Shown one piece after another: positions 1 to 8,318 of a stretch of 44,067 nt of DNA (within the stretch, counting starts at the first letter, position 1; the number at the start of each line of letters is the position of its first letter). Made by a program: the position numbers and the translations under genes. This stretch comes from Rhodoferax sp. Its GTDB lineage: Bacteria; Pseudomonadota; Gammaproteobacteria; Burkholderiales; Burkholderiaceae_C. The stretch spans positions 1 to 44,067 of the forward strand of contig JAUXWC010000166.1 in the NCBI GenBank assembly GCA_030685025.1, in the 5' to 3' direction. The notes below the pieces were generated by a model. That model searched no databases, had not been told where the DNA came from, and saw nothing but the letters and a program-made list of their open reading frames with translations.

Positions 1-1774
1 GGCTGTCGTAGCTGAAGCTCTCTTGCGTGCCCAGGTTGGCGTCGACCCGGCTGGTGAGGTTGTCCAGGCTGTCGTAGGTGTAGCTGTGGTTGAGCACGTT
101 GCCGGCTGCCTGGCCGTCCTTGGTGGCGCTCTGGCTGGTCAGGCGCTTGCTGGTGGCGTTGAAGGTACGCAGCGTGGTGACCTGGTTGCCCTGGCGGTAT
201 TGGGTCACCTGGCCTTGCGGGTTGATCGCCAGTACTTCATAACTCACGGTCTGGGCAAAGCCGTTGCTGCCACCAGCGGTGACCTTTTTGAGGTAACCCA
301 GGGCGCTGAACTGGTAGCTGGCCTGGTAGCCGCTGGGCCAGGTTTTGCTGGCGACGCGGCCGGTGTTCACGTCATAGGTTTCGCTCACCACCGCCGGTGC
401 GGCCGGGTTGTCCAGCACCGTGCTCATGACGCTGGGGCGGCCCAGGCTGTCGTAGGTGTGGATGCGCTTGTAGTTGTTGGCGGCTTTGGCTTCGCAGAGT
501 TTGCCCACTCCCTTGCCGCAGGCGCTGCCGTCGAACTTCTTGTCGTAGCTCCAGTCGCTGACTAAATCAGCTTCAGTGCGCTGGGTCATGCGCCCGAGCT
601 GGTCGTAGGCGATGCTGACGCTGTGGCCGGCACTGTCGGTTTGGCCGACCAGTTCGCCGTAAACGTTGTAACGGTAGTCCCAGGCGCCCATCACCGGGTC
701 GAGCATGGCTGTCTTTTGGCCACGCTGGTTGTAGGCCATGCTGGTAATCGACCCTGCGGCATTGGTCTGGGTCAGTTGGCCCAGCACGTCGTAGCTGTAG
801 ACGATGCTCGAACCCTTGTTGTCCTGCACCTGCAGGATCAAGCCCTGGCTGTTCCTGGTGGTGGTCTTGGTCTGGCCCTTGCTGTTGGTGATGGTGAAGC
901 TGAGCGCGAAGTAGCTGGTGCGGGTGCTGGCTATCCCGCCCGGTGCGTCGGGGTCGGGGCGGTCTTCCCGGGTTTGCCGGCCCAGCACGTCGTAGCTGAA
1001 GCTGGTCCAGACTGGGGTGGCGCCCAGCAGGTAGCGGTTCGATTGGCGCGCCACTTGGCCACGGGCGTTGTATTCGGTGTCAGCAACCAGGGTGGGGGCG
1101 GCGCCCTGCCCATCGAAGCCTTGGGTCTGGTTGCGCAGGGTGCGCCCCAGGGCGTCGAGATAGGTGCGGCTTTGCGGGGAACTGACCACTGCGTTGGCGG
1201 CATAGCTTTGTTCCACTGCGACCATGACCGGGACGGCACCGGCAATTGGGCCGGGGCAGTTGGCGCCGGCTTCCGTGCAGAGTTGGTAGGCCCAGGTGGT
1301 GGTGGTGCCGTCGGCTCGCGTTTCCTTGGTCTTGCGGTTGAAGCTGTCGTAGAGCCAGGCAGTGGTCAAACCGTTGGGGCCGGTGAGGCTGGCCAGGGTG
1401 CCGCTTTGCAGGTTGTAGAGGCGGCTCTCGGTTTGGCTCAGGGCGTTGCTGCTGGTGAGGGCAAAACGACCGTCGGCGCCGAAGCTCGCGGTGCTGGTGC
1501 GGGGCGTGGCGGCGCTGGAGATGGCGTCACCCGTGGCGCCGGGGCAGGCGGAGGTGCTGGTGCTGGCGGGGTTGCCGAAGGTGTCGCGCAGGACGCTCAC
1601 CTGCAGGCAGTCGTTGGCGACGTTGGGTTCGCTGGTGGTCTTGGCAAGCAGGCCGGCGGTGTCGTAGTCGAAGCTGGTGGTGCGGGTTTTGGTGTCGGCT
1701 TGGGCTGCGCCACTTAAGGTCAGCAGAGCTGAGAGGGTGGCGCTGGCCAATACGGTGTTGAAGCGGAGGGTCAT
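1..1774 (-). CDS. Secreted RHS/YD-repeat protein, C-terminus beyond window
   Basis: The reading frame is open from an ATG at 1774 down to the window edge, so at least 591 residues are present and the C-terminus is missing. The N-terminus MTLRFNTVLASATLSALL, ending in SGAAQA, is a Sec signal peptide with an AQA-D cleavage site. After it come YD/RHS repeats, for example YDSFNRKTKETRADG, YDVLGRQTREDRPD, YDVLGQLTQTNAAG, YDQLGRMTQRTE and YDSLGRPSVMSTVL, the signature of the beta-strand shell in RHS and Tc-toxin C proteins. A GGAG ribosome binding site lies about 10 bases before the ATG. It starts 19 bases after the stop of the SpvB-like gene, so the two are probably cotranscribed. In related proteins the SpvB and RHS parts are usually one polypeptide; here they are two. 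Any hypervariable or toxic C-terminal domain would lie outside the window. Confidence 0.9.
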   Translation of the reverse strand, partial: MTLRFNTVLASATLSALLTLSGAAQADTKTRTTSFDYDTAGLLAKTTSEPNVANDCLQVSVLRDTFGNPASTSTSACPGATGDAISSAATPRTSTASFGADGRFALTSSNALSQTESRLYNLQSGTLASLTGPNGLTTAWLYDSFNRKTKETRADGTTTTWAYQLCTEAGANCPGPIAGAVPVMVAVEQSYAANAVVSSPQSRTYLDALGRTLRNQTQGFDGQGAAPTLVADTEYNARGQVARQSNRYLLGATPVWTSFSYDVLGRQTREDRPDPDAPGGIASTRTSYFALSFTITNSKGQTKTTTRNSQGLILQVQDNKGSSIVYSYDVLGQLTQTNAAGSITSMAYNQRGQKTAMLDPVMGAWDYRYNVYGELVGQTDSAGHSVSIAYDQLGRMTQRTEADLVSDWSYDKKFDGSACGKGVGKLCEAKAANNYKRIHTYDSLGRPSVMSTVLDNPAAPAVVSETYDVNTGRVASKTWPSGYQASYQFSALGYLKKVTAGGSNGFAQTVSYEVLAINPQGQVTQYRQGNQVTTLRTFNATSKRLTSQSATKDGQAAGNVLNHSYTYDSLDNLTSRVDANLGTQESFSYDS

Positions 1775-1793
1775 GACAGTGTGCTCCGCTGGT

Positions 1794-4610
1794 TCAAGGT
1801 TTGACGCTGGTGACGCTGGACTTTTTCAGGCGTCCGACGATCCAGTTGCTGGTGTCCGGCGCCAGGTATTCGTTGACCGTGGTCTTGCTCCAGCCCTCGG
1901 TGCTGCTCAGGCTGGTTTGGCTGGGGCCGCCGTAGTGGGGGAAGACCGTGTACTGGGTGTTGGTGGTCAGCGTGACGATGCTGGCAAAGCCGGCGTAGCC
2001 AGCGAGCACCCAGTACGAATTGAAATCTTCTTCAGACTGGCTGGCGGTGTAGGGGAAGTAACTCTTGCCAGGAGCGGGGGTGCAGGCCGCACCGGTTTGG
2101 GGGTTGTGGCAGCCAAAGGTATTGATGACGCGCTTGAGCACGCCAGCATCCGTATCGGGCTGGTAGTTCAGCCGCGTTTCGCTCTTGGAGGCCATGCCGG
2201 TGTAGGGGAAGTCTTGCCGATACTCGGTGTAACGCTCCAGGCCGGTGCTGGTGTCCTTGGATTTGACCCAGCGAAAACCCAACATGCCGCGGCCGGTGCC
2301 GACCTCTGACTTGAGGCCGCCGTAGGTATAGGTGGTGGTGTTCACGCCACCGATGCCGTTGCTGCTGGAGACGCTGGCAACCACCCGTGGCGCGCGCATC
2401 ATGTCCACAGCGGGAAAGACGGCGGCGTTGGCGCCGCTGTCTTTGGTGTAGACCTCGCGCAGCCGGGCGTAGGTGATGGTGGTGGTCGGGCCTGTAGCGG
2501 AGCTGACCTGCACCAGCAAGTGTGGCGGGGCGCCCGCCCCTAGGCGCAGACTACACCCGCCCGAGCCATTGCGAGGGTCGCCTCCGCAGTAAAAAACCGC
2601 AGGTACGCCGTCGCCAATGACATCTGTCAAGCTATACAAGACACCGCCAAACACGGTGTCGTTGATGCGAATGCGTGCCGGGCTGTTGGGCCAGGGCGTA
2701 TCCGTGCCCGAGAAGCCGCTGCCGGTGTTGAAGCGCACCGTGCCTTGGTCCTCGTTGCCGGTGGTCATGTACAGGTCGGGCAGGCCATCGCCATTGAGGT
2801 CCACCAGGCTGACCAGCACGTCGCCATTCCAGGTGCTGACCCGCTGCCGTGCCGGGCTGTTGGGCCAGGGGGTGACGGTGTCTGAGAAACCGCTGCCGGT
2901 ATTGAAACGCACCGTGCCTTCACCGGCGTTGCCTGAGGTGGTGTACAGATCGGGCAGGCCATCACCGTTCAAGTCGACCAGGCTGACCTTGAGGCCGCCC
3001 GCGTCGTCGCTGAGTTCATGGCGTGCCGGGCTGTTGGGCCAGGACGTGGCGGTGTCGGAGAAGCCGCTGCCCGTGTTGAAACGCAGCGTGCCCGTGCCCG
3101 CGTCGCCCGCCGTGGTGTACAGGTCGGGCAGGCCATCGCCATTGAGATCGACCAAGCTGACCATGAGGCCACGCGACTTGTCGTAGGCGCGATGTCGCAC
3201 TGGGCTGTTGGGCCATGCCGGCGCCGAATTGGCAAACCCCCCGCCCACGTTCAGTCGCACAGTGCCAGCGCCGGCGCCGGAAGTGATGTACAGGTCGGGC
3301 AGGCCATCGCCATTGAGGTCAATCAGGCTCACGATGACGCCGCCGGGGGCAGTTTGCCAATCGCCACTCGTATCGACGACACGCTGATACGCGGGGTTTC
3401 CCATGACTACAGGGTAGTTGAACGCATAGCCGCCGTTGATCTGCACGTTGTTATAGGCCACCAAGCCCGGGTTGCCACCGGTAGTGAACACATCGGGCAG
3501 ACCATCTCCGTTCAAATCGACCAGGCTGATATTGCCATCGGCACTCTCTTGTCTGGGTGGACCATTCCACGTCGCCCACGTTGCGGAGAAACCTGGCACA
3601 TCCGCCGCGTAAGTCAGGTTCAAGGGCGACAAGCACTGCAGCGCACCGTCACACTGCTGCACCGTGCTCAGGCGCGGCGTTTGAGTGGGACCGACGTTTT
3701 GGTAACCCAGCATGGTCTTGCTGACCACGCTGGCGTCACCGTGGTAGACCGTCACCTCGGTCAGGGTGGAAGTCAGCTTGGTGATGGCGCCAGCTTGGTA
3801 CTTGGCTACCGGGTTGGCGCGCTCTTGGTAGCTGAAGCGCACCGAGCTGTGGGTGGGGGTGGCTGCGACCAAGTTGCCCGCGTAGTCAATGCGCGCGGGG
3901 CGGTAGACGCCGTTGGCGCTGTCTTCGTCGTAACTCACCGTGAGGTAGTTGCCCTTGGCGTCGGTGACCTTGTTGAGCGCCCAGACCCGCGCCGTAGCGG
4001 CTGGCCAAACGGGCGTGGTGCCGACTATAGCAACCGCTTCGATGCGCGAATCAGCCGTGTTGCCGTATTCCATGATCTGGCCACCCTTGGTCCAGACTTT
4101 GAAGGAGGCGGCACCGTTGCCGGCACGGGAATAGGAAACGATCTTGCTGAAGCTTTCCATCTCGGTGCGGTACTCGGCGTTGGCCTGGCCATAGCTGCCG
4201 CTGCTGAGCATCAGGCGTTGGCCATCCAGGCAGTAGCGGTCGTTGTCATCGAAGCTGACCGAGCCGCGCACGCCGTCTTGCGCCATGGTGCGCGGGCAGC
4301 GGGTAATGGCGGACAAGCCACCCAGGCTCCAGCCCATGCCCAGCAGCCCACCGCCGCCCTGGCTGTTGTAGCTCAGGGCAAGATTGGGTTGCATGCCGGC
4401 CACGCCGGGCGGGACCGAGATCGGGATGGTGTAGCTGGCCGAGCCGCCGGAGGAAACCCCGAACTGGCCGGGCGGCGTTCCGGCCACGATGGTCGGGTTT
4501 TGGGCTTGTGATGCGGCGCTGGCGGCCAGCAGCAAGCAGGCCGTGGCGCCGAGGCTGACAAACCTGGAGCGCACAGAATAAGCGCGCACAAGCGGATTAA
4601 CTTGAATCAT
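1794..4610 (-). CDS. Secreted SpvB-type protein with VCBS/FG-GAP repeats
   Basis: This 938-residue protein has a long N-terminal signal region ending near ASAASQAQ. Next is an SpvB-like domain (residues about 40-350; GVSSGGSASYTIPISVPPG and GLLGMGWSLGGLSAITRCPR are typical). Five VCBS/FG-GAP repeats follow, with the core LVDLNGDGLPDLYTT and a degenerate sixth copy (LTDVIGDGVPAVFYCGG), covering about residues 360-680. The C-terminal part resembles the linker that leads into RHS repeats in SpvB/TcdB-like proteins, and the protein stops at ...SSVTSVKP. The Asp-rich repeats suggest a calcium-binding beta-propeller. A GGGAG site lies 9 bases before the ATG. Such proteins are B components of Tc-type toxins or wall-associated RHS shells; no catalytic toxin domain is visible here. 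The downstream RHS gene very likely supplies the partner half. Confidence 0.9.
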   Translation of the reverse strand: MIQVNPLVRAYSVRSRFVSLGATACLLLAASAASQAQNPTIVAGTPPGQFGVSSGGSASYTIPISVPPGVAGMQPNLALSYNSQGGGGLLGMGWSLGGLSAITRCPRTMAQDGVRGSVSFDDNDRYCLDGQRLMLSSGSYGQANAEYRTEMESFSKIVSYSRAGNGAASFKVWTKGGQIMEYGNTADSRIEAVAIVGTTPVWPAATARVWALNKVTDAKGNYLTVSYDEDSANGVYRPARIDYAGNLVAATPTHSSVRFSYQERANPVAKYQAGAITKLTSTLTEVTVYHGDASVVSKTMLGYQNVGPTQTPRLSTVQQCDGALQCLSPLNLTYAADVPGFSATWATWNGPPRQESADGNISLVDLNGDGLPDVFTTGGNPGLVAYNNVQINGGYAFNYPVVMGNPAYQRVVDTSGDWQTAPGGVIVSLIDLNGDGLPDLYITSGAGAGTVRLNVGGGFANSAPAWPNSPVRHRAYDKSRGLMVSLVDLNGDGLPDLYTTAGDAGTGTLRFNTGSGFSDTATSWPNSPARHELSDDAGGLKVSLVDLNGDGLPDLYTTSGNAGEGTVRFNTGSGFSDTVTPWPNSPARQRVSTWNGDVLVSLVDLNGDGLPDLYMTTGNEDQGTVRFNTGSGFSGTDTPWPNSPARIRINDTVFGGVLYSLTDVIGDGVPAVFYCGGDPRNGSGGCSLRLGAGAPPHLLVQVSSATGPTTTITYARLREVYTKDSGANAAVFPAVDMMRAPRVVASVSSSNGIGGVNTTTYTYGGLKSEVGTGRGMLGFRWVKSKDTSTGLERYTEYRQDFPYTGMASKSETRLNYQPDTDAGVLKRVINTFGCHNPQTGAACTPAPGKSYFPYTASQSEEDFNSYWVLAGYAGFASIVTLTTNTQYTVFPHYGGPSQTSLSSTEGWSKTTVNEYLAPDTSNWIVGRLKKSSVTSVKP
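2660..3340 (-). repeat. Tandem 174-bp coding repeats (VCBS units)
   Basis: Near-identical DNA recurs with a period of 174 bp (58 codons): the anchor around CGTGCCGGGCTGTTGGGCC begins at 2674, 2848 and 3022, with a diverged copy at 3196. A second anchor, GTACAGGTCGGGCAGGCC, recurs at 2769, 2943, 3117 and 3288. An older diverged unit lies near 3490. The low divergence between adjacent units indicates recent duplication or gene conversion within the SpvB-like gene. Confidence 0.9.
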
Positions 4611-4961
4611 TGTTGACTACTCCCTGAGTGCGCTGGGCCTTGGCACCAGCGCGTACTGCGAAACCTTGGGGACAAACCTTCCGCTCGGTCCTCAACTGAC
4701 TAAAAATGAATGACGCGAATCTTAAGTGCGGTTTCGCGTCTGTCCTGCTGGGGACATGTACCTATTGATCGGAAGGCACTTCCGTGGCAGAGGTTGCCAT
4801 GACTTGGCCAAACTGTCGGCTGCGCTGACTTTGCGTGCGCGCCATGACTGCACACGCGGCCGGCTCAATCGACGATGGCGCGCGCCGGGTGTTGGGTTAC
4901 CATCGGCCCCGGCGTCGACCGCCCCGCACCTCCTACCTTTGTCACGCACTGCCGCCACCCC
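4611..4961. promoter_or_regulatory. Divergent intergenic region with three inverted repeats
   Basis: These 351 bases separate the SpvB-like gene (leftward) from the secretion operon (rightward), so both promoters should lie here. No clear sigma70 promoter was identified. Three inverted repeats lie close together: GACGCGAA...TTCGCGTC (4712-4719 with 4733-4740), TGTCC...GGACA (4741-4745 with 4752-4756) and CGGAAG-GCA-CTTCCG (4770-4784). They could be operators, a terminator or a remnant of a small repeat. Open frames here have no family resemblance and are not called as genes. Confidence 0.5.
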
Positions 4962-5483
4962 ATGTTCACCCCGACCCTGCCGTTTCTCCGCTGGCCCTTG
5001 TGGCAACACCTGGCGGTGGCGGCGTTGGTGCTGGCCGGCGTGGGTGGCGCTGCATGGTGGGGGGCGCAGCACGCGCGGGCGGCTCACTTCGGCCAACTCG
5101 CCGAACTCGACACCACCCAGCGTTTGCTGCAAGGCTTGCAAGCAAGCCGCGCCGCCTTGCCTAAGGGCAATTTCTCGCAACAGTTGCCGCCTGCCAGCAC
5201 CGCTGACGACGTGGCCCGCGACATCGCACGCTTTGCCGAATCGGGCCGGGTGCGGATTCAGTCGCTCAGCGTGCAGCCGCAAACCGCCACCCCGCGCGAG
5301 TTGGGCCGGGTGCAATTCAACATCAGCGCCACGGCAGAGTATTCGGCGCTCAAAGCCTGGCTGGCCGAACTGCTTGGCCGTTACCCCTCGCTGGCGGTGC
5401 TGACCCTGTCCATGCGATCGGCACCCAACGATGGCGCACGCCTGAGCAGCGGTGTGTCGCTGGTATTGTGGGTCAAGGACTGA
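4962..5483 (+). CDS. PilO/GspM-like inner-membrane assembly protein
   Basis: This 173-residue protein has a short cytoplasmic N-terminus, one transmembrane helix (about residues 15-36, LAVAALVLAGVGGAAWWG), a coiled segment, and a periplasmic ferredoxin-like region with the pattern of GspM/PilO proteins (AEYSALKAWLAELLGRYPSLAVLTLSMR). Proteins of this family dimerise with PilN/GspL and link the cytoplasmic ATPase platform to the secretin. The start MFTPTLPFLRW is chosen because it places the transmembrane helix at the usual distance from the N-terminus; an in-frame start lies further upstream at 4875. It is the first gene of the operon, and the next gene begins 1 base after its stop. Assignment to PilO versus GspM is uncertain because both share this architecture. 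Confidence 0.8.
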   Translation: MFTPTLPFLRWPLWQHLAVAALVLAGVGGAAWWGAQHARAAHFGQLAELDTTQRLLQGLQASRAALPKGNFSQQLPPASTADDVARDIARFAESGRVRIQSLSVQPQTATPRELGRVQFNISATAEYSALKAWLAELLGRYPSLAVLTLSMRSAPNDGARLSSGVSLVLWVKD

Positions 5484-5484
5484 T

Positions 5485-6012
5485 GTGAGCAAGCGCCTGT
5501 GGATGTTGGCCGGTCTGGCCGTCTTGCTGATGCTGGCGCTGTCGGCCTATCGCAAGTCGGGCGCGCTGGGCGCCAGCACTGGCCGGAGCTTGGCGGCCAA
5601 CCCCACCACGACGCCGACCATGCAGACCAGCACCGCCGGGCCGAGTGCCCTCCCCCAGACGATTGAGCGCCCTGCACTGGAAGCCGCCAGCCGCGACCCC
5701 TTTGTCGCCACACCGGTACCGCAGCCAGCGCCCGTGGCACTGCCAGTGGCCCCGGTGGTACTGGCGCCGCCCCCGCCCACCCCACCACCCTTGAACCTGC
5801 GCTTTGCCGGGCGCATGACCGGCCCGGATGGCGCCGCCCAGGTGTTTGTGCTGTTGGGCGAAACCAGCCTGAGCGCCAGCATCGGCCAGACCCTGCCCAA
5901 CGGCTACCGGGTGGAGGCCATCACAGCACGAGCCATCGAGCTGAGTTACCCGAGCCTGAACAGCACCGCCAGACTTGACCTGCCGGACCCACCGCAACAC
6001 GAAATCCGATGA
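5485..6012 (+). CDS. PilP/GspC-like periplasmic linker protein
   Basis: This 175-residue protein starts at a GTG (MSKRLWMLAGLAVLLMLALSAYR) preceded by AAGGA at a 6-base spacing. It has one N-terminal transmembrane helix, a Pro/Ala-rich linker (PVPQPAPVALPVAPVV) and a C-terminal small beta domain (LNLRFAGRMTGPDGAAQVFVLLGETSLSASIGQTLPNGYRVEAI). That is the homology-region fold of GspC and PilP, which contacts the secretin N-domains. Its stop overlaps the secretin start (ATGA), implying translational coupling. The C-terminal domain reads like FAG-x-M...V-LL-x-G in GspC/PilP proteins. Exact family membership needs a profile search. Confidence 0.75.
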   Translation: MSKRLWMLAGLAVLLMLALSAYRKSGALGASTGRSLAANPTTTPTMQTSTAGPSALPQTIERPALEAASRDPFVATPVPQPAPVALPVAPVVLAPPPPTPPPLNLRFAGRMTGPDGAAQVFVLLGETSLSASIGQTLPNGYRVEAITARAIELSYPSLNSTARLDLPDPPQHEIR

Positions 6013-8318
6013 CCCACCTGTTGAGACACCTCGGCGCAAGACGCGGCTTGCCCTGCCTGCTGGCGCTGCCCCTGCTGCTGGGCGCCTGCGCCCAGGACCG
6101 GATCCGCGACGAAGCGACCAGCCAATTACGCGCCGGCAACTATGAAGCCGCCTTGGCGGGCTACCAGGACGGCGTCAAGCGTTACCCCGACAGCACCGCC
6201 TTGCGCTCTGGCCTGGCCACGGCGCGCAGCGAGACCATTGCACGGCTGGTCGCAGAGGCCGCCCAGCAGCGCGCGCAAGCGCAATTCGACGAAGCCGACA
6301 AGACGGTCGCGCGCGCCCTGGCCCTGGAGCCCCGAAACGAACGCCTGTTGGCGCTGCAAGCCGATGTGGCGATCGAGCGGCGCCAGCGCCAGCGCCTGGA
6401 GCAAGCCGTGGCGCTGGCCAAGGCGGACAAGAAGGATGCCGCCCTCAAAGTGCTGGAGACCGCCTTGCGCGAGAGCCCACGCCACGGCGAACTGCTGGCG
6501 CTGCAGCGCCGACTCGAAACCGAAGCGCGCTTTGAGCGCGACGGCGCGGGGCGCCGTGGCCTGGCCGAGAGCCGGCCGATCTCGCTGGATTTCCGTGGCG
6601 CGCCGCTGGCCACGGTGCTGGAGGCGATCACACGCGGCAGCGGCATCAACTTCATACTGGACCGCGACGTCAAGCAAGACGGCCGCGTCACCGTGTTCCT
6701 GCGCGCGGCCAAGGTTGAGGATGCGCTGGACCTGGTCACCAGCGCGCAGCAACTGGCGCGGCGCACCATTGATGCGCAAACCGTGTTGATCTACCCCAAC
6801 ACACCCGAGAAGCAACGCGAGCACCAGGAGCAGGTGATCCGCGTCTTCCACCTGGGCAGTGCCGAGGCCAAGTCCACTGCCGCGCTGTTGCGTTCGATGT
6901 TGCGCATCAAAGAGCCTTTTGTGGACGAGCGCGCCAACCTGATTGCGATCCGTGAAACGCCGGAGATTGTGGCCCTGGCCGAGCGCCTGGTGACCTTGCA
7001 CGATGTGGGCGACGCCGAGGTGATGCTCGAAGTGGAAGTGATGGAAGTACGCACCAGCCGCCTGACCGAGCTGGGCATCAACTTCCCCAACTCGATTGGC
7101 CTCAACCCCTTGCCCGAAACGGGCCAGACCGGCCAGACCCTCAACACCCTGCGCGCCCTCAACGCCGACCGGATCGGCGTGAGCGTGGCGGGCCTGTTGG
7201 TCAAGCTGCGCCGCGAGGTGGGCGACTTCAACATCCTGGCCAACCCGCGCATTCGCACCAAGAGCCGCGAGAAGGCGCGCATCGTGATTGGCGACAAGGT
7301 GCCGGTGATCACCGCCACCACCAACGCCACCGGCTTCGTGGCCGACACCGTGAGTTACCTTGAAGTGGGCCTGAAGCTGGAGGTCGAGCCACTGGTTTCG
7401 CCCGATGACGACGTGACCATCAAGCTGGCACTCGAGGTGAGCTCGCTGGCCAAGGAGGTGCACACCACCAGCGGCACCCTGGCCTACCAGATTGGCACGC
7501 GCAACGCCAACACCACCCTGCGCCTGCGCGACGGCGAAACCCAGTTGCTGGGCGGCCTGATCAGCAACGAAGACCGCTCCAGTGCCAATCGGGTGCCCGG
7601 CCTGGGCGACCTGCCGATTGCCGGGCGACTGTTCTCCAGCCAGTTGGACGATACCCAGCGCACCGAGCTGGTGTTGGCGATCACGCCGCGCATCGTGCGC
7701 AGCGCGCCACGCCCCGACCTGGCCCAGGCCGAGCTATGGGTGGGCACCGAGATGGCCACCCGTTTGCGCGCGGCGCCGGAGCGCAGCGGCAGCGCCCAAG
7801 CCACCGCCAGCCTGCTTGCCAGCGCTGCGGGCACCCCCGCAGGCGCGGGCGCGGCGCAGGGGCCGGCACCCGCCGCCACAAGTGGTGCCGCGGCCGAGGC
7901 GCTGCCGCCAACGGTGCAGGCCAGTTGGCAGGCGCCAGCCGAGGTCAAAGTGGGTGAGACCTTTGTGGTCAGCCTGAATCTGGCCAGCGGCACACCACTG
8001 CGCGGGGTACCCACCGAGATCGCCTACCCCAAAGAACTGCTGGAAGTGCTGGACGTGATGGAAGGCCCGTTCTTCCAGCAAGAGGGCGGCGCGACCAGCT
8101 TTACCCATGTGATCAACCGCGAAACCGGGCTGGTAGGCAGCGCCGTGCTGCGCCGCGATGCCACCGGCGCCACCGGCCGCGCCACCGCCCTGCAGCTCAG
8201 GCTGCGCGCCAAGGCGGCCGGTCAGGCTGACCTGACCATCACCAACCTCAAGCCAGTTGGCCTGACCAGTGTTCCCAGCGTGGCCGCGCTGCCGGTGCTG
8301 CGTTTGAGCATCAAATGA
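6009..8318 (+). CDS. Outer-membrane secretin (GspD/PilQ type) with C-terminal cohesin-like domain
   Basis: This 769-residue lipoprotein has a lipobox (LLLGAC, Cys about residue 28) that should anchor it in the outer membrane. Residues about 30-170 form TPR-like helices (LRAGNYEAALAGYQDGVKRYP). Residues about 190-320 hold STN/N0-N1 domains (PISLDFRGAPLATVLEAITR, LLRSMLRIKEPFVDERANLI). The secretin core is about residues 340-580, with the hallmark VPGLGDLPIAGRLFSS and TELVLAITPRIVR. An Ala/Pro-rich linker follows, then about residues 640-769 resemble a cohesin domain (VKVGETFVVSLNLASGTPLRG, GLVGSAVLRRDATGATGRATAL). It forms the outer-membrane channel of the secretion or pilus machine. The domain order TPR-secretin-cohesin differs from housekeeping GspD and PilQ. 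It overlaps both neighbours by 4 bases. Confidence 0.92.
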   Translation: MTHLLRHLGARRGLPCLLALPLLLGACAQDRIRDEATSQLRAGNYEAALAGYQDGVKRYPDSTALRSGLATARSETIARLVAEAAQQRAQAQFDEADKTVARALALEPRNERLLALQADVAIERRQRQRLEQAVALAKADKKDAALKVLETALRESPRHGELLALQRRLETEARFERDGAGRRGLAESRPISLDFRGAPLATVLEAITRGSGINFILDRDVKQDGRVTVFLRAAKVEDALDLVTSAQQLARRTIDAQTVLIYPNTPEKQREHQEQVIRVFHLGSAEAKSTAALLRSMLRIKEPFVDERANLIAIRETPEIVALAERLVTLHDVGDAEVMLEVEVMEVRTSRLTELGINFPNSIGLNPLPETGQTGQTLNTLRALNADRIGVSVAGLLVKLRREVGDFNILANPRIRTKSREKARIVIGDKVPVITATTNATGFVADTVSYLEVGLKLEVEPLVSPDDDVTIKLALEVSSLAKEVHTTSGTLAYQIGTRNANTTLRLRDGETQLLGGLISNEDRSSANRVPGLGDLPIAGRLFSSQLDDTQRTELVLAITPRIVRSAPRPDLAQAELWVGTEMATRLRAAPERSGSAQATASLLASAAGTPAGAGAAQGPAPAATSGAAAEALPPTVQASWQAPAEVKVGETFVVSLNLASGTPLRGVPTEIAYPKELLEVLDVMEGPFFQQEGGATSFTHVINRETGLVGSAVLRRDATGATGRATALQLRLRAKAAGQADLTITNLKPVGLTSVPSVAALPVLRLSIK

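Noticed and set aside
23-1717. Long open frames on the plus strand opposite the RHS gene
   Set aside because: They mirror the codon bias of the minus-strand gene, encode Gly/Ala/Val-rich sequence with no family resemblance, and the minus strand gives a clear signal peptide and YD repeats.
2660-3340. CRISPR-like array from regularly spaced repeats
   Set aside because: The 174-bp period is in frame, the units code for VCBS repeats throughout, and there are no unique spacers.
4726-5403. Alternative first gene of the secretion operon beginning at 4726
   Set aside because: Its translation is Arg/Cys/Ser-rich and out of frame with the PilO/GspM-like protein, which has a clear transmembrane helix and family pattern.
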